64,000 nt of DNA from positions 3,038,001 through 3,102,000 of the forward strand of contig NZ_CP053908.1 in assembly GCF_013256625.1 (NCBI RefSeq), given 5' to 3'. A program made the position numbers and the translations under genes. Within the stretch, counting starts at the first letter, position 1. Each line of letters opens with the position of its first letter. The DNA is from Hymenobacter sp. BRD128. GTDB taxonomy: Bacteria; Bacteroidota; Bacteroidia; Cytophagales; Hymenobacteraceae. This document shows, one piece after another, positions 26,767 through 34,116 of this stretch. The notes beneath the pieces are model-generated. The model was not told the DNA's origin. It saw only the letters and a list, made by a program, of their open reading frames with translations, and did no database searches.

Positions 26767-27516
26767 ATGTCTGCCCTTCCTTTTGATGCTTACCCGGTGC
26801 GGCCGGCCAGCTACGCTGCCTCGCTGGGCCGCACGGTTATCGTCATTCCGCACCCCGATGATGAGGCCCTGGGCTGCGGCGGGCTGCTGGCCCTGCTGCG
26901 GCAGGCCGGCCAGCCGGTGGCGGCCGTGCAGGTCAGCGACGGCACGATGTCGCACCCGCACTCAGTCGATTTTTCGCCCGTTGCCCGGCGCGAGCTGCGC
27001 TACGCCGAGCTGCGCCACGCGCTGGCCGTGCTGAACGTAGATGCGTATGACGTGCTGTACCTCGGCTTGCCCGATGGCCAGGTGCCCAGCGATGGGCCGG
27101 CCTTCGACGAGGCCGCTGCCCGGCTGGCCGGCTTTATTATTGAGCAGCAGGCCGATACCGTACTCACACCCTGGCGGCGCGACCCCCACCCCGACCACCG
27201 TGCCACCAGCCGGCTCACGGCCGCCGCGCTGGCTAGCCTGCCCCAGCCCCCGCGTCGCCTTGAGTACGTGGTGTGGGCCTGGGAGCGCGCCGCCCCCGAC
27301 GACTTGCCCCAAGCGCACGAAGGCACGGGTTTCCGGCTCGACGTTGGGCCGGTGCTGGCCCAAAAGCAGCGGGCCATTGCGGCGCACCGCTCGCAGCTGG
27401 CGCCGGGCATCATCACCGACGACCCGAGCGGCTTCTTGCTTTCTGAGCACATGCTGGCGCATTTTGCGCAGCCAACGGAAGTCTTTATCGAAGCCCCACC
27501 CACGCCTGCCCCATGA
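26767..27516 (+). CDS. PIG-L family N-acetylglucosamine-type deacetylase
   Basis: 249 residues. The zinc motif VIPHPDDEALGCGG (HPDDE) lies near residue 25-38, and the second metal ligand region is TPWRRDPHPDHRATSRL. These define the PIG-L/LmbE fold, which removes N-acetyl groups from sugars such as GlcNAc linked to lipid or small molecules (MshB, BshB and PIG-L families). No signal peptide, so it is cytoplasmic. It overlaps the methyltransferase gene by 4 bases (ATGA), a sign of coupled translation. The probable substrate is an N-acetylated amino sugar made by the neighbouring glycosyltransferase; this is inference. Confidence 0.9.
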   Translation: MSALPFDAYPVRPASYAASLGRTVIVIPHPDDEALGCGGLLALLRQAGQPVAAVQVSDGTMSHPHSVDFSPVARRELRYAELRHALAVLNVDAYDVLYLGLPDGQVPSDGPAFDEAAARLAGFIIEQQADTVLTPWRRDPHPDHRATSRLTAAALASLPQPPRRLEYVVWAWERAAPDDLPQAHEGTGFRLDVGPVLAQKQRAIAAHRSQLAPGIITDDPSGFLLSEHMLAHFAQPTEVFIEAPPTPAP

Positions 27517-28109
27517 ATACTAACCAGCCCAATACCCTCGCGCCCGGTTATTTTGATGATGTGTACCGGGCCAATGAAGACCCCTGGGCCTTCACCAGCA
27601 GCCCCTATGAGCGGCAGAAATACGCCGATACCCTAGCCGCGCTGCCCAAGCCGCGCTACGAGCGGGCCTTCGAAATCGGCAGCTCTATCGGGGTGCTCAC
27701 GGCGCAGCTGGCGCTGCGCTGCGGCCAGCTGCTGAGCGTGGATGTGAGCGAGGCGGCCCTGACCCAGGCCCGCCAGCGCTGCGCCAAGCTGCCGCAGGTA
27801 GAGCTGCGCAAGATGCAGGTACCCGCCGAGTTTCCCGATGGGCAATTTGACCTGATTCTTCTTTCCGAAGTGGGCTACTACTGGGCGCCCGCCGACCTGG
27901 CCCGCGCCGCCGACCTCATGGTGGCCGCGCTGCCCACGGGCGCCCAGCTGCTGCTGGTGCACTGGACGCCCGTGGTGCCCGACTACCCGCAGACCGGCGA
28001 CGAGGTGCACGAGTTTTTTCTGCAAAAAGCTACGCCCGCAGGTCCGCTAGCCCACCTGCACGGTCATCGCGCCGAGAAATACCGCCTCGACTTACTTGCG
28101 AAGCGCTAG
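27513..28109 (+). CDS. SAM-dependent methyltransferase, NodS-like
   Basis: 198 residues. The N-terminal YFDDVYRANEDPWAFTSSPYERQKY and FEIGSSIGVLTAQLA (SAM motif I) closely recall rhizobial NodS, which N-methylates the deacetylated glucosamine of Nod-factor precursors. Further motifs are LLSVDVSEAALTQAR (motif II) and LILLSEVGYYW (motif III), with HWTPVVPDYPQTGDEVHEFFL near the end, also as in NodS. Coupled to the deacetylase gene, so it may methylate the amine freed by that enzyme. The gene ends 3 bases before the convergent glycosyltransferase remnant frame. Confidence 0.87.
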   Translation: MNTNQPNTLAPGYFDDVYRANEDPWAFTSSPYERQKYADTLAALPKPRYERAFEIGSSIGVLTAQLALRCGQLLSVDVSEAALTQARQRCAKLPQVELRKMQVPAEFPDGQFDLILLSEVGYYWAPADLARAADLMVAALPTGAQLLLVHWTPVVPDYPQTGDEVHEFFLQKATPAGPLAHLHGHRAEKYRLDLLAKR

Positions 28110-28112
28110 CGG

Positions 28113-28395
28113 CTAGCTGCCCTCCACACCTTCGCGCAGGTACGTGCGCAGGTCGCGCAGGGCGCCGGTGAGGGGCACGGGCAGCACGGCGCCGCGCGTG
28201 GCTTCGACCCATTGCCAGAATCGGCCGAAGGTAGTGGCCTGCCGGGCTTGTTTGAGCAAATCATTCATGGGTACTTCCACGGCGCGGGCTAGCCGGGCCA
28301 GCTCGGGGCCGGCAGTTTTGGCGCCGGCCTGCCACCAGGCGCGCAGGCGGCGGCGCGCGCGCCACACCCGTACTAGCTCGTGGGGCAGGGCACCA
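28113..28395 (-). pseudogene. Out-of-frame C-terminal part of the glycosyltransferase
   Basis: The -1 frame continues past the glycosyltransferase stop with coding-like sequence: LPHELVRVWRARRRLRAWW, then ARAVEVPMNDLLKQARQA, FWQWVEATRGAVLPVPL and LRDLRTYLRE. It ends 3 bases from the convergent methyltransferase stop, a natural gene boundary. Adding one C to the four-C run (GGGG on the plus strand, 28396-28399) would join it to the upstream frame and give a ~410-residue protein. An independent small gene from an ATG at 28445 is possible but less likely. Confidence 0.7.
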
Positions 28396-29350
28396 GGGGC
28401 TCGCGCTGCTGGGTAGTCAGGCTTTCCCACTCGCGCAGCTGCCACGACAGGCCTACCTCTACCCGCCCACAGCGGCGAGCTGAGGTATACACCTGCACGT
28501 GCGGGCTATGGCGCACCGGCAAGTCGTACTGCAGCAATAGCTGCCACAGCTGTTCATCTTCCAGATACGGTACTGCCGGCAGGCCGCCCACCTGCCGGTA
28601 GGCCCGCACTGTGAGGGCCAGGCTAGCCCCGTAGTGCTGGTGGTGGCAGGGCCAACGGTCGGCGGTGCGGGGGTCAATTTTGTCTTCGAGCTGGCGCAGC
28701 AGCACGCGGTAGGCGGCATCGCGCAGCTGCACGCGCCGCACCGGGCAGGGCTCTACCGCCACGGGCGTTTGGGTCAGAATGCGGCCACCCACGGCTTCAG
28801 CGCCATTTTCAATTTCGTGCAGCGTGGCGGCCAGCCAGGTCGAAGCCACCAGCGTATCGGCGTCGGTGCTGAGCAGCACGCCGGTGGGCCCAATGGTGCT
28901 TTCGAGGCGCCGGGCGGCCTCGTCGAGCAGCAGGCGGCGGGCGCGGCCCACGTGGGCCTGGGAGCGCGGCAGCTGCACCTCGGCCACGTGCACGGCCAGG
29001 CTAGGGTGGCGCCGGGCAGCCTGGCGCACGGCGGCGGCTGTACGGTCGAGGCAGTTATTGGCCAGCACGATTACTTCAATCATGCCCGCGGGCAGTGCCT
29101 GGCCACCAAGGGTAGTCTGGGCGGCGAGCGCAGCGAGCGTGGCGGGCAGCGTCGAAGCTTCGTCCTTGGCCGGAATGATGACGCAGGCTTGCAGCGCGGC
29201 CGAAGGCGGTGGCAGCTGGCGGCGCAAGGCGCGCTCAGCCTGCTGTAGCAGTTGCTCTTCGGTAGGCGGCTGTAAAAGAAGGGCCGGTGGGGCGGTAGCC
29301 GTGGCCTCACGCGTGGCGTGGAAGCGAACCGGCTGGGCTAGTTGGTCCAT
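28373..29350 (-). CDS. Family 2 glycosyltransferase, probably truncated by a frameshift
   Basis: 325 residues as read. GT-A fold nucleotide-sugar transferase: the N-terminal ACVIIPAKDEASTLPATLAAL, the LANNCLDRTAAAVRQAA segment, the metal-binding STDADTLVASTWL, and the acceptor region YLEDEQLW (ED). A ~45-residue N-terminal extension precedes the catalytic core. It belongs by position to the group with acyl-CoA dehydrogenase, PIG-L and NodS-like genes, though on the opposite strand. The reading ends at 28373 in PLVPCPTS, but coding-like sequence continues in the -1 frame to 28113, so the last ~90 residues appear to be lost. Confidence 0.85.
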   Translation of the reverse strand: MDQLAQPVRFHATREATATAPPALLLQPPTEEQLLQQAERALRRQLPPPSAALQACVIIPAKDEASTLPATLAALAAQTTLGGQALPAGMIEVIVLANNCLDRTAAAVRQAARRHPSLAVHVAEVQLPRSQAHVGRARRLLLDEAARRLESTIGPTGVLLSTDADTLVASTWLAATLHEIENGAEAVGGRILTQTPVAVEPCPVRRVQLRDAAYRVLLRQLEDKIDPRTADRWPCHHQHYGASLALTVRAYRQVGGLPAVPYLEDEQLWQLLLQYDLPVRHSPHVQVYTSARRCGRVEVGLSWQLREWESLTTQQREPLVPCPTS

Positions 29351-29510
29351 AAGGAAACCTATGTACGCCCCGGCCCCGCGAAGGATAGGAAATGCGGCCC
29401 AAAATTTTCATTCTCTTTCAATAATTCATCGTAAAAACATTTTTCAAAACAGGTAATTTATTTTATTACAGTATTTTACAAATCAATAAGTTTAGCTAAT
29501 TCATTTAGTT

Positions 29511-29557
29511 AAAAAAGGTAGCCAGCCTTCCATTTAGGAAGGCTGGCCACCTTTTTT
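29511..29557. terminator. Hairpin terminator near the outer-membrane gene
   Basis: Stem with arms GGTAGCCAGCCTTCC and GAAGGCTGGCCACC around a short loop, flanked by A6 on the left and T6 on the right, so it can act in both directions. It lies downstream of the barrel gene at 29629. The remainder of the 278-base gap (29351-29628) is AT-rich, especially 29400-29510, and probably holds the glycosyltransferase promoter. Confidence 0.85.
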
Positions 29558-29628
29558 AACTACGTACTAGCGCAGTTTCCAAGCCGGTAGCTCGCCCTGT
29601 CCACCAACTTAGAAACCGCGCCACTAGC

Positions 29629-30810
29629 CTAAAACGCCTCCCCAATGGCGAAATAGAAGCCGGGGTCGGTGCCAAACGCGTAGTCGAAGCGCAGGTTCAC
29701 GCGGTCGCGGCGAATAAAATTGAAGCGCGCCCCGAAGCCCCCGGCCGCGTGAATACCATTAAACGTGTAATCACTCAGGTTGTAGCCCACCTGGCCGGCG
29801 CCCACGAAAGCGGCCCCGTCGATGCGCCAAAATAAGTGCTGGCGCAGCTCGGCCTGGGCCGATACCAGCTGCCGGTCGCGGAAGCGCTGCTCGTAGATGC
29901 CGCGCATAACGTTTGCATTGTCGTAGAGCGTACCGCCCAGGTTAGCCCCAATGCCGGCCAACCCGTACCACGGCACATCGCCCGAGTGAAACTGCCCCAG
30001 AAATTGCAGCGCCAGCACCGTCTTGCTGTTGAAGATGGTTTGAAAGTGACGCGCATCAATCTGATAGCGCACAAAATTATAGTCAGAGCCCACAAAGCCG
30101 CCGTTGAACAGTACCTGCAAGTCGAGCAGGTTGCCCTTGGTAGCGGCCAGGGCCACGTCGCGGCTGTCGAGGGTATACACCGGCCCAATACCCGAGAGGC
30201 TGAAATTGCCCCGCTGGCGCTGGTCAACGCGCGGGTCTTGCAGAAAGTAGTTGGTTTGGCTCTGAATGGCGTCGCCGTTGTCGTCTACCCGGCCCTGCTC
30301 GGGGTTGAGGTTATACACGCGCGACAAGCGGTACTGCAAGCCCAAAAACTGGTTGCGGGCAATGCTTTTCTGGAAGCGCTGGTTGATAATAAACAGCTGA
30401 AAATCGAGAAACGAGCGGTTGCTGGTTTGCACCTGCGGCGCGTTGTTGCCGGTGCCAAAATAGTAGAGCCGGTTTTTGTAGGCGCTAATTTCCCCGTTCA
30501 GGTAATATTTCTCGCCCGGCGAATAGATGGTGTGCACAAACTGGAGCAGCGACTGGCTTTTCTGGGTGGTCCAGAACTGCACGCGGGCGTTGGAGGCGCG
30601 GGTGAGGGTATCATCGCCTAGCCGGCCGCTGAGCAGGCCGCCGAGGCCGTAGCCGGCCCCGGTTTCCTGCTGATAAAACAGCACCGGTACCGGCAGGATG
30701 GTAATTCGTTTAGGAGGTTTGGTAGCTTTAGTCTCACCCGACGGCAAGCCCTGGCCGAAGCCGATAGTAGCACAACCCAATAACCCTAACAGGAGCGGAA
30801 AAAAGCGCAT
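29629..30810 (-). CDS. BamA/TamA-type outer-membrane beta-barrel protein
   Basis: 393 residues with a signal peptide (residues 1-19, RFFPLLLGLLGCATIGFGQ). The rest is alternating polar/aromatic strands ending in DYAFGTDPGFYFAIGEAF, a terminal-Phe signature for insertion by the BAM machine. The layout FYQQETGAGYGLGGLLSGRL followed by ~16 strands matches the Omp85 C-terminal barrel (bacterial surface antigen D15), with no POTRA domains. Standalone Omp85 barrels of this size are common in Bacteroidota; substrate or role is unknown. It is transcribed alone. Confidence 0.82.
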   Translation of the reverse strand: MRFFPLLLGLLGCATIGFGQGLPSGETKATKPPKRITILPVPVLFYQQETGAGYGLGGLLSGRLGDDTLTRASNARVQFWTTQKSQSLLQFVHTIYSPGEKYYLNGEISAYKNRLYYFGTGNNAPQVQTSNRSFLDFQLFIINQRFQKSIARNQFLGLQYRLSRVYNLNPEQGRVDDNGDAIQSQTNYFLQDPRVDQRQRGNFSLSGIGPVYTLDSRDVALAATKGNLLDLQVLFNGGFVGSDYNFVRYQIDARHFQTIFNSKTVLALQFLGQFHSGDVPWYGLAGIGANLGGTLYDNANVMRGIYEQRFRDRQLVSAQAELRQHLFWRIDGAAFVGAGQVGYNLSDYTFNGIHAAGGFGARFNFIRRDRVNLRFDYAFGTDPGFYFAIGEAF

Positions 30811-30995
30811 ATAGTAAAAAAGAGGAAGCGTGTTGGGAACCTCAACGGATTTTACCCCCTAGCGGTTGGCCCGGCCGCCGCTGCCGGCTTCACCTTCCCT
30901 CCAGAATGCCCGCCGCTTTTGGTAAGCACTCGTTTTTGCTACCCGTAACTAGCTACCTCGCGCGCCGGCCGGGCAAGCGCTTATTTTCAAACTGC

Positions 30996-31931
30996 TCACA
31001 CCAGCAGCATACTCAGAATGCCGGCCAGCATGATGCCCTTGCACCAGGCGCTGAGCTGCCGGAAGTGGCGGCGGCGGTCGGCGCGGGCTAGCTGCCGGGC
31101 CAGCTCCAGCAGGGGCAGCAGCACCAGGGCCAGCAGCCAGGCGGTCAGCGGCCAGCGGCCCCAGGCCAGCAGCTGCCAAGCGGCGCCCAGCACCAGCACC
31201 AGCAGGCAGGCCAGAAAAAAACCGGCTACCCACTTGCTGCGCGCCACGCCCCACACCAGCGGCAGGGTGCGGCAGCCGTGCTGGGCATCGCCGCGCATAT
31301 CCTCGATGTCTTTGATAATCTCGCGCACTACCGTGAGCAGAAAAGCCGCCAGCGCGTAGAGCCACACCGCTTCGCGGCCGGTCAGCAGCTGCAATTCGGG
31401 CAGCAGCACCAGCGCCGCCGTGAGCGTGCCGATGCTGACGTTGCCCACCAGCGCCACCCGCTTGAAGCGCGCCGAGTAGCCCCAGAGCAGGGCGGCCGCC
31501 CCCATCGTGACGAAGCCCAGGCGGCACGAGAGGGCCATAGCCAGCAGCACCCCCAGCCCGCTCAGCAGCACGTGGGCCAGCATGGCGTGGCGCCGCCGCA
31601 GCAGCCGCCCCACCACCAGCCGGTCGGGCCGGTTGATGGCGTCAATCTTAACGTCGTAGTAGTCGTTGATGATATAGCCGGCCGCTGCCACCAGCAGCGC
31701 ACCCAGCACCAGCAGCCCAAACTGCGGCGCCAGCACCACCCCCAGCGGCTGGCCGGGCAGCAGCATGGCCCGCACCAGCACCATGCTTAGCAGCATAATG
31801 GCGAGGTTGGGCCAGCGCACCAGGCCGGGCACGGCGCTGGCCAGGCGGCCACCCTGGCCGGGCAGCAGCTCGTCGGCCCCACCCGGCGGGGGTGGCTCCG
31901 GAGCGGGCACGGGCAGCGGGGCAGTGGGCAT
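30996..31931 (-). CDS. UbiA-family prenyltransferase
   Basis: 311 residues from ATG 31931 (a further 25 upstream codons are Gly/Arg-rich and doubtful). About eight membrane helices. The first Asp-rich motif is INDYYDVKIDAINRPDR (NDxxDxxxD), binding the prenyl diphosphate, and the second is REIIKDIEDMRGDAQHG (DxxxD). The sequence resembles the Bacteroidota geranylgeranylglycerol-phosphate transferase-like members of UbiA, but a quinone or other aromatic acceptor cannot be excluded. A Pro-rich N-terminus (about residues 1-20) is unusual. Confidence 0.85.
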   Translation of the reverse strand: MPTAPLPVPAPEPPPPGGADELLPGQGGRLASAVPGLVRWPNLAIMLLSMVLVRAMLLPGQPLGVVLAPQFGLLVLGALLVAAAGYIINDYYDVKIDAINRPDRLVVGRLLRRRHAMLAHVLLSGLGVLLAMALSCRLGFVTMGAAALLWGYSARFKRVALVGNVSIGTLTAALVLLPELQLLTGREAVWLYALAAFLLTVVREIIKDIEDMRGDAQHGCRTLPLVWGVARSKWVAGFFLACLLVLVLGAAWQLLAWGRWPLTAWLLALVLLPLLELARQLARADRRRHFRQLSAWCKGIMLAGILSMLLV

Positions 31932-31986
31932 GGCAGCGACAGTAAGTAGCACCGCAAGGTACGGCCGGGGCTGCCCGCCCCCACGC

Positions 31987-32023
31987 AAAGCGCCCCCGCC
32001 GGCCAAGCCAGCGGGGGCGCTTT
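31987..32023 (-). terminator. GC-rich hairpin after the cold-shock gene
   Basis: Perfect 13-base arms (AAAGCGCCCCCGC and its complement) with an 11-base loop, 40 bases after the cspA stop on the minus strand. The T tract is short (CTTT). Confidence 0.65.
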
Positions 32024-32062
32024 CAGGTCACCAAATTCTTCTAGTTAGTGAGGCCCTGGGCC

Positions 32063-32257
32063 TCACACGCGGCGCACGTTCACGGCATTCACGCCCTTGC
32101 GGCCTTCCTGGGTTTCAAACTCCACGCGGTCGTTTTGCTGAATCTGGCCGCCGTTGAGGCCGGTAATATGCACGAAGAAGTCTTCCTTCGTGGCATCGTC
32201 GGTGATAAAGCCAAAGCCTTTGGCTTCGTTAAAAAATTTTACGGTCCCGGTTTTCAT
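32063..32257 (-). CDS. Cold-shock domain protein (CspA family)
   Basis: 64 residues, one cold-shock domain. RNP1 is KGFGFI and RNP2 is DFFVHI, with conserved GTVKFFNEAKGFGFI at the N-terminus. It binds single-stranded RNA/DNA and melts RNA structure. The leader upstream of the start is ~100 bases with T-rich segments, where cold-shock genes often carry a regulatory leader; none was resolved. Confidence 0.96.
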   Translation of the reverse strand: MKTGTVKFFNEAKGFGFITDDATKEDFFVHITGLNGGQIQQNDRVEFETQEGRKGVNAVNVRRV

Positions 32258-32359
32258 GTAATCGGCAAAAAGGAGAAATGGGCCGGGCCGCTGCTCCTGA
32301 GTGGGGCTAGCCGGGCCGGCGTTGTCATACGCAGGGCCGGCGGCGGGGTTTAAGCGGGG

Positions 32360-32596
32360 CTATTGGTGGTCGCGCCACTCGTATACCCACTTGGCCTGAA
32401 TCTGCTCGAGGTGGCCTTCGTTGGCCTGCTCACGGGTACCTGCAAAGTTGGGCAGGCTCAGCACCCACTCCAGCAGCTCGGTAAAGCGAATGCGGTAGAT
32501 TTTAGCTTCCGTAAAGTCATCACCAAACTTCTCGTAGAGGGCGATGGCCACGTCTTCGTGGTCGGCCCATTGGATGGGCGGCTCGTAGTGGTTCAC
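32360..32596 (-). CDS. iscX: Fe-S cluster assembly accessory protein IscX
   Basis: 78 residues, the usual size for IscX (YfhJ). The conserved features are IQWADHEDVAIALYEKFGDDF, the acidic/aromatic IRFTELLEWVLSLPNF and the end AKWVYEWRD. IscX binds IscS and iron and modulates cluster assembly. It lies 25 bases after the [2Fe-2S] ferredoxin, the same fdx-iscX order found at the end of the proteobacterial isc operon; the other isc genes are not in this window. Confidence 0.9.
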   Translation of the reverse strand: MNHYEPPIQWADHEDVAIALYEKFGDDFTEAKIYRIRFTELLEWVLSLPNFAGTREQANEGHLEQIQAKWVYEWRDHQ

Positions 32597-32621
32597 TTGC
32601 GTTGAATTATGAATTAAAAAA

Positions 32622-32954
32622 CTAGTGGCCCAGGAAGTGCTGGGGCGGAATGGTAACCACGACTTCGAGGCGCTCGTTGGGCAGCACGCACTGGCAGGCC
32701 AGGCGCGAAGTGAGACGGGGGTTGATGGCGCGGTCGATAAAGTCTTCCTCCTTATCCGAAATCTCGGGTAGCTGGTCGCCGCCCTGGTCGATGTACACGT
32801 GGCAGGTGCTGCACCCGCACACGCCGCCGCAGTTGTGCTGGAGCTGAATGCCGTTGTTGAGGGCCACGTCGAGTACCGACTCGCCGCTGGCGGCCACGTG
32901 GGTTTGGGCGGGCTGGCCGTCCTGAAACTGAAAAATTATCGTCGAGGGAGTCAA
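32622..32954 (-). CDS. fdx: [2Fe-2S] ferredoxin (Isc/adrenodoxin type)
   Basis: 110 residues taking TTG 32954 as start (TPSTIIFQFQDG). The longer open frame upstream overlaps the -7 box and looks non-coding. Cluster ligands are in HNCGGVCGCSTCHVYI (C-x5-C-x2-C, with an extra Cys in the loop) and the fourth Cys in SRLACQCVL. Conserved LDVALNNGIQLQHNCGG and the C-terminal PPQHFLGH suit the Isc-type ferredoxin. It supplies electrons for Fe-S assembly. Forms an operon with iscX. Confidence 0.9.
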   Translation of the reverse strand: MTPSTIIFQFQDGQPAQTHVAASGESVLDVALNNGIQLQHNCGGVCGCSTCHVYIDQGGDQLPEISDKEEDFIDRAINPRLTSRLACQCVLPNERLEVVVTIPPQHFLGH

Positions 32955-32987
32955 AATACGGTTGCCGCTGGGGCCTGATGCAAAGCA

Positions 32988-32995
32988 CAAAGTTA
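32988..32995 (-). promoter_or_regulatory. Bacteroidota -7 promoter box upstream of fdx
   Basis: TAACTTTG on the minus strand, about 34 bases before the TTG start chosen for the ferredoxin. It supports that start, because the longer frame would begin well upstream of the promoter. Confidence 0.6.
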
Positions 32996-33078
32996 AGGCA
33001 CCCCCTTGGGGAATGCGTAACAGGCATCGGAGAATGCGCAATGAGTAACAACGCAGGCCTTTCTTTGATTGGCAGTGC

Positions 33079-33891
33079 CTATTCGCCGCTCGCCGCCTGA
33101 ATGCTGGCCGTGAGCTGGGTGTAGAGCGCCTGCCAGGCCGGATGGGCCGCCAAAGCGGCCTCGTGGGCGGCCAGGGTGGGCGCATCGCGGCGCACGGCGG
33201 GGCCGGTTTGCACCGCGTAGGGCGAGGGCTGGGCGGCCAGGGCCTTGTCTATGGTTTCGCGCACCAGCGGGTGCAGCAGCTCGAAAGGCAGGTCGGCTTC
33301 GGCCAGCAGCGCGTGGGCCACACCCAAGAGGTGATTGGTGAAGTTGCTGGCCCACACGGCGCCCAGGTGCAGGCGCAGCCGCTGGGCCGAATCGAGCAGC
33401 GCCACCCGCTGGCTAAGGCTGCGGGCCAGGGCTAGCAGCGTAGCCTCGGCGGCGGCGGCGGTGGCTTCTACAAACAGCGGCACCGTGGGCCAGTCGATGC
33501 GGCGGCCGGGGCTGAAGGTCTGGAGTGGATAAAGCACGCCGCCGCCCACCAGTGGCCGGGCGGCAAACACGGCTAGCGGCAGGGCACCGGCCACGTGCAC
33601 CAGCAGGGCACCGGCTGGCCAGTGGCCAGCCGCCAGCAGCGCGGGCACGGCCGCATCGGGCACGGCCAGCAGGTATACATCGGCCGGGGGCGGGCTAGCC
33701 AGGGCCGCTTCCTGAGCCAGGGCCGGGCAGCCGGGCAGGCTAGCGGCCAGTACCTGCGCCGGGCCCGGGGTGCGGCTGGCTACGAAGGCCACGCGGTGGC
33801 CGGCCGCCACCAGTGCCGGCGCCAGGGCCGAGGCCACGCGCCCCGCGCCAAACAGCCCCACGCGCAACGTACTAGTAGTAAAAGGTGACAT
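33079..33891 (-). CDS. Rossmann-like and DUF2520 domain protein
   Basis: 270 residues. The N-terminal Rossmann dinucleotide motif is VGLFGAGRVASALAPALVAAGH, followed by YLLAVPDAAVPALL and VHVAGALPL, as in NADP-binding 6-phosphogluconate-type domains. The C-terminal half (LHLGAVWASNFTNHLLGVAHALL; PLVRETIDKAL; GPAVRRDAPTLAAHEAAL) is the DUF2520 helical domain. The family resembles pyrroline-carboxylate and ketopantoate reductases in fold, but its substrate is not known. It is on the same strand as fdx-iscX, 124 bases upstream of fdx, with a promoter between them, so cotranscription is unlikely to be essential. Confidence 0.88.
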   Translation of the reverse strand: MSPFTTSTLRVGLFGAGRVASALAPALVAAGHRVAFVASRTPGPAQVLAASLPGCPALAQEAALASPPPADVYLLAVPDAAVPALLAAGHWPAGALLVHVAGALPLAVFAARPLVGGGVLYPLQTFSPGRRIDWPTVPLFVEATAAAAEATLLALARSLSQRVALLDSAQRLRLHLGAVWASNFTNHLLGVAHALLAEADLPFELLHPLVRETIDKALAAQPSPYAVQTGPAVRRDAPTLAAHEAALAAHPAWQALYTQLTASIQAASGE

Positions 33892-34116
33892 GCAGCGCCA
33901 AAGGTCGGGCCGAAAGGCGCATGCCTACCCACCCGCTGCAACCGGATTAGGGGCCTTACGTGTAAAAAATTTGGCTTAGCCCGCCGCAAATTCAGCAAAA
34001 AAGTGGCATCTTGTACACCTAAGCCCGACTGCCCATGCTTTGCTCAAAAAAATGATACGCTACTGGCCAGGGCTTTAAAAGTATTTTCTTCTCTTATTTT
34101 ATTTTCCTTTTCTCAC

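Noticed and set aside
28030-28212. Small minus-strand frame
   Set aside because: It overlaps the methyltransferase end and is Arg/Ala-rich like other shadows.
28373-28445. Programmed -1 frameshift in the glycosyltransferase gene
   Set aside because: No X-XXY-YYZ slippery heptamer is in the correct frame and no downstream pseudoknot is apparent; an indel at the C run is simpler.
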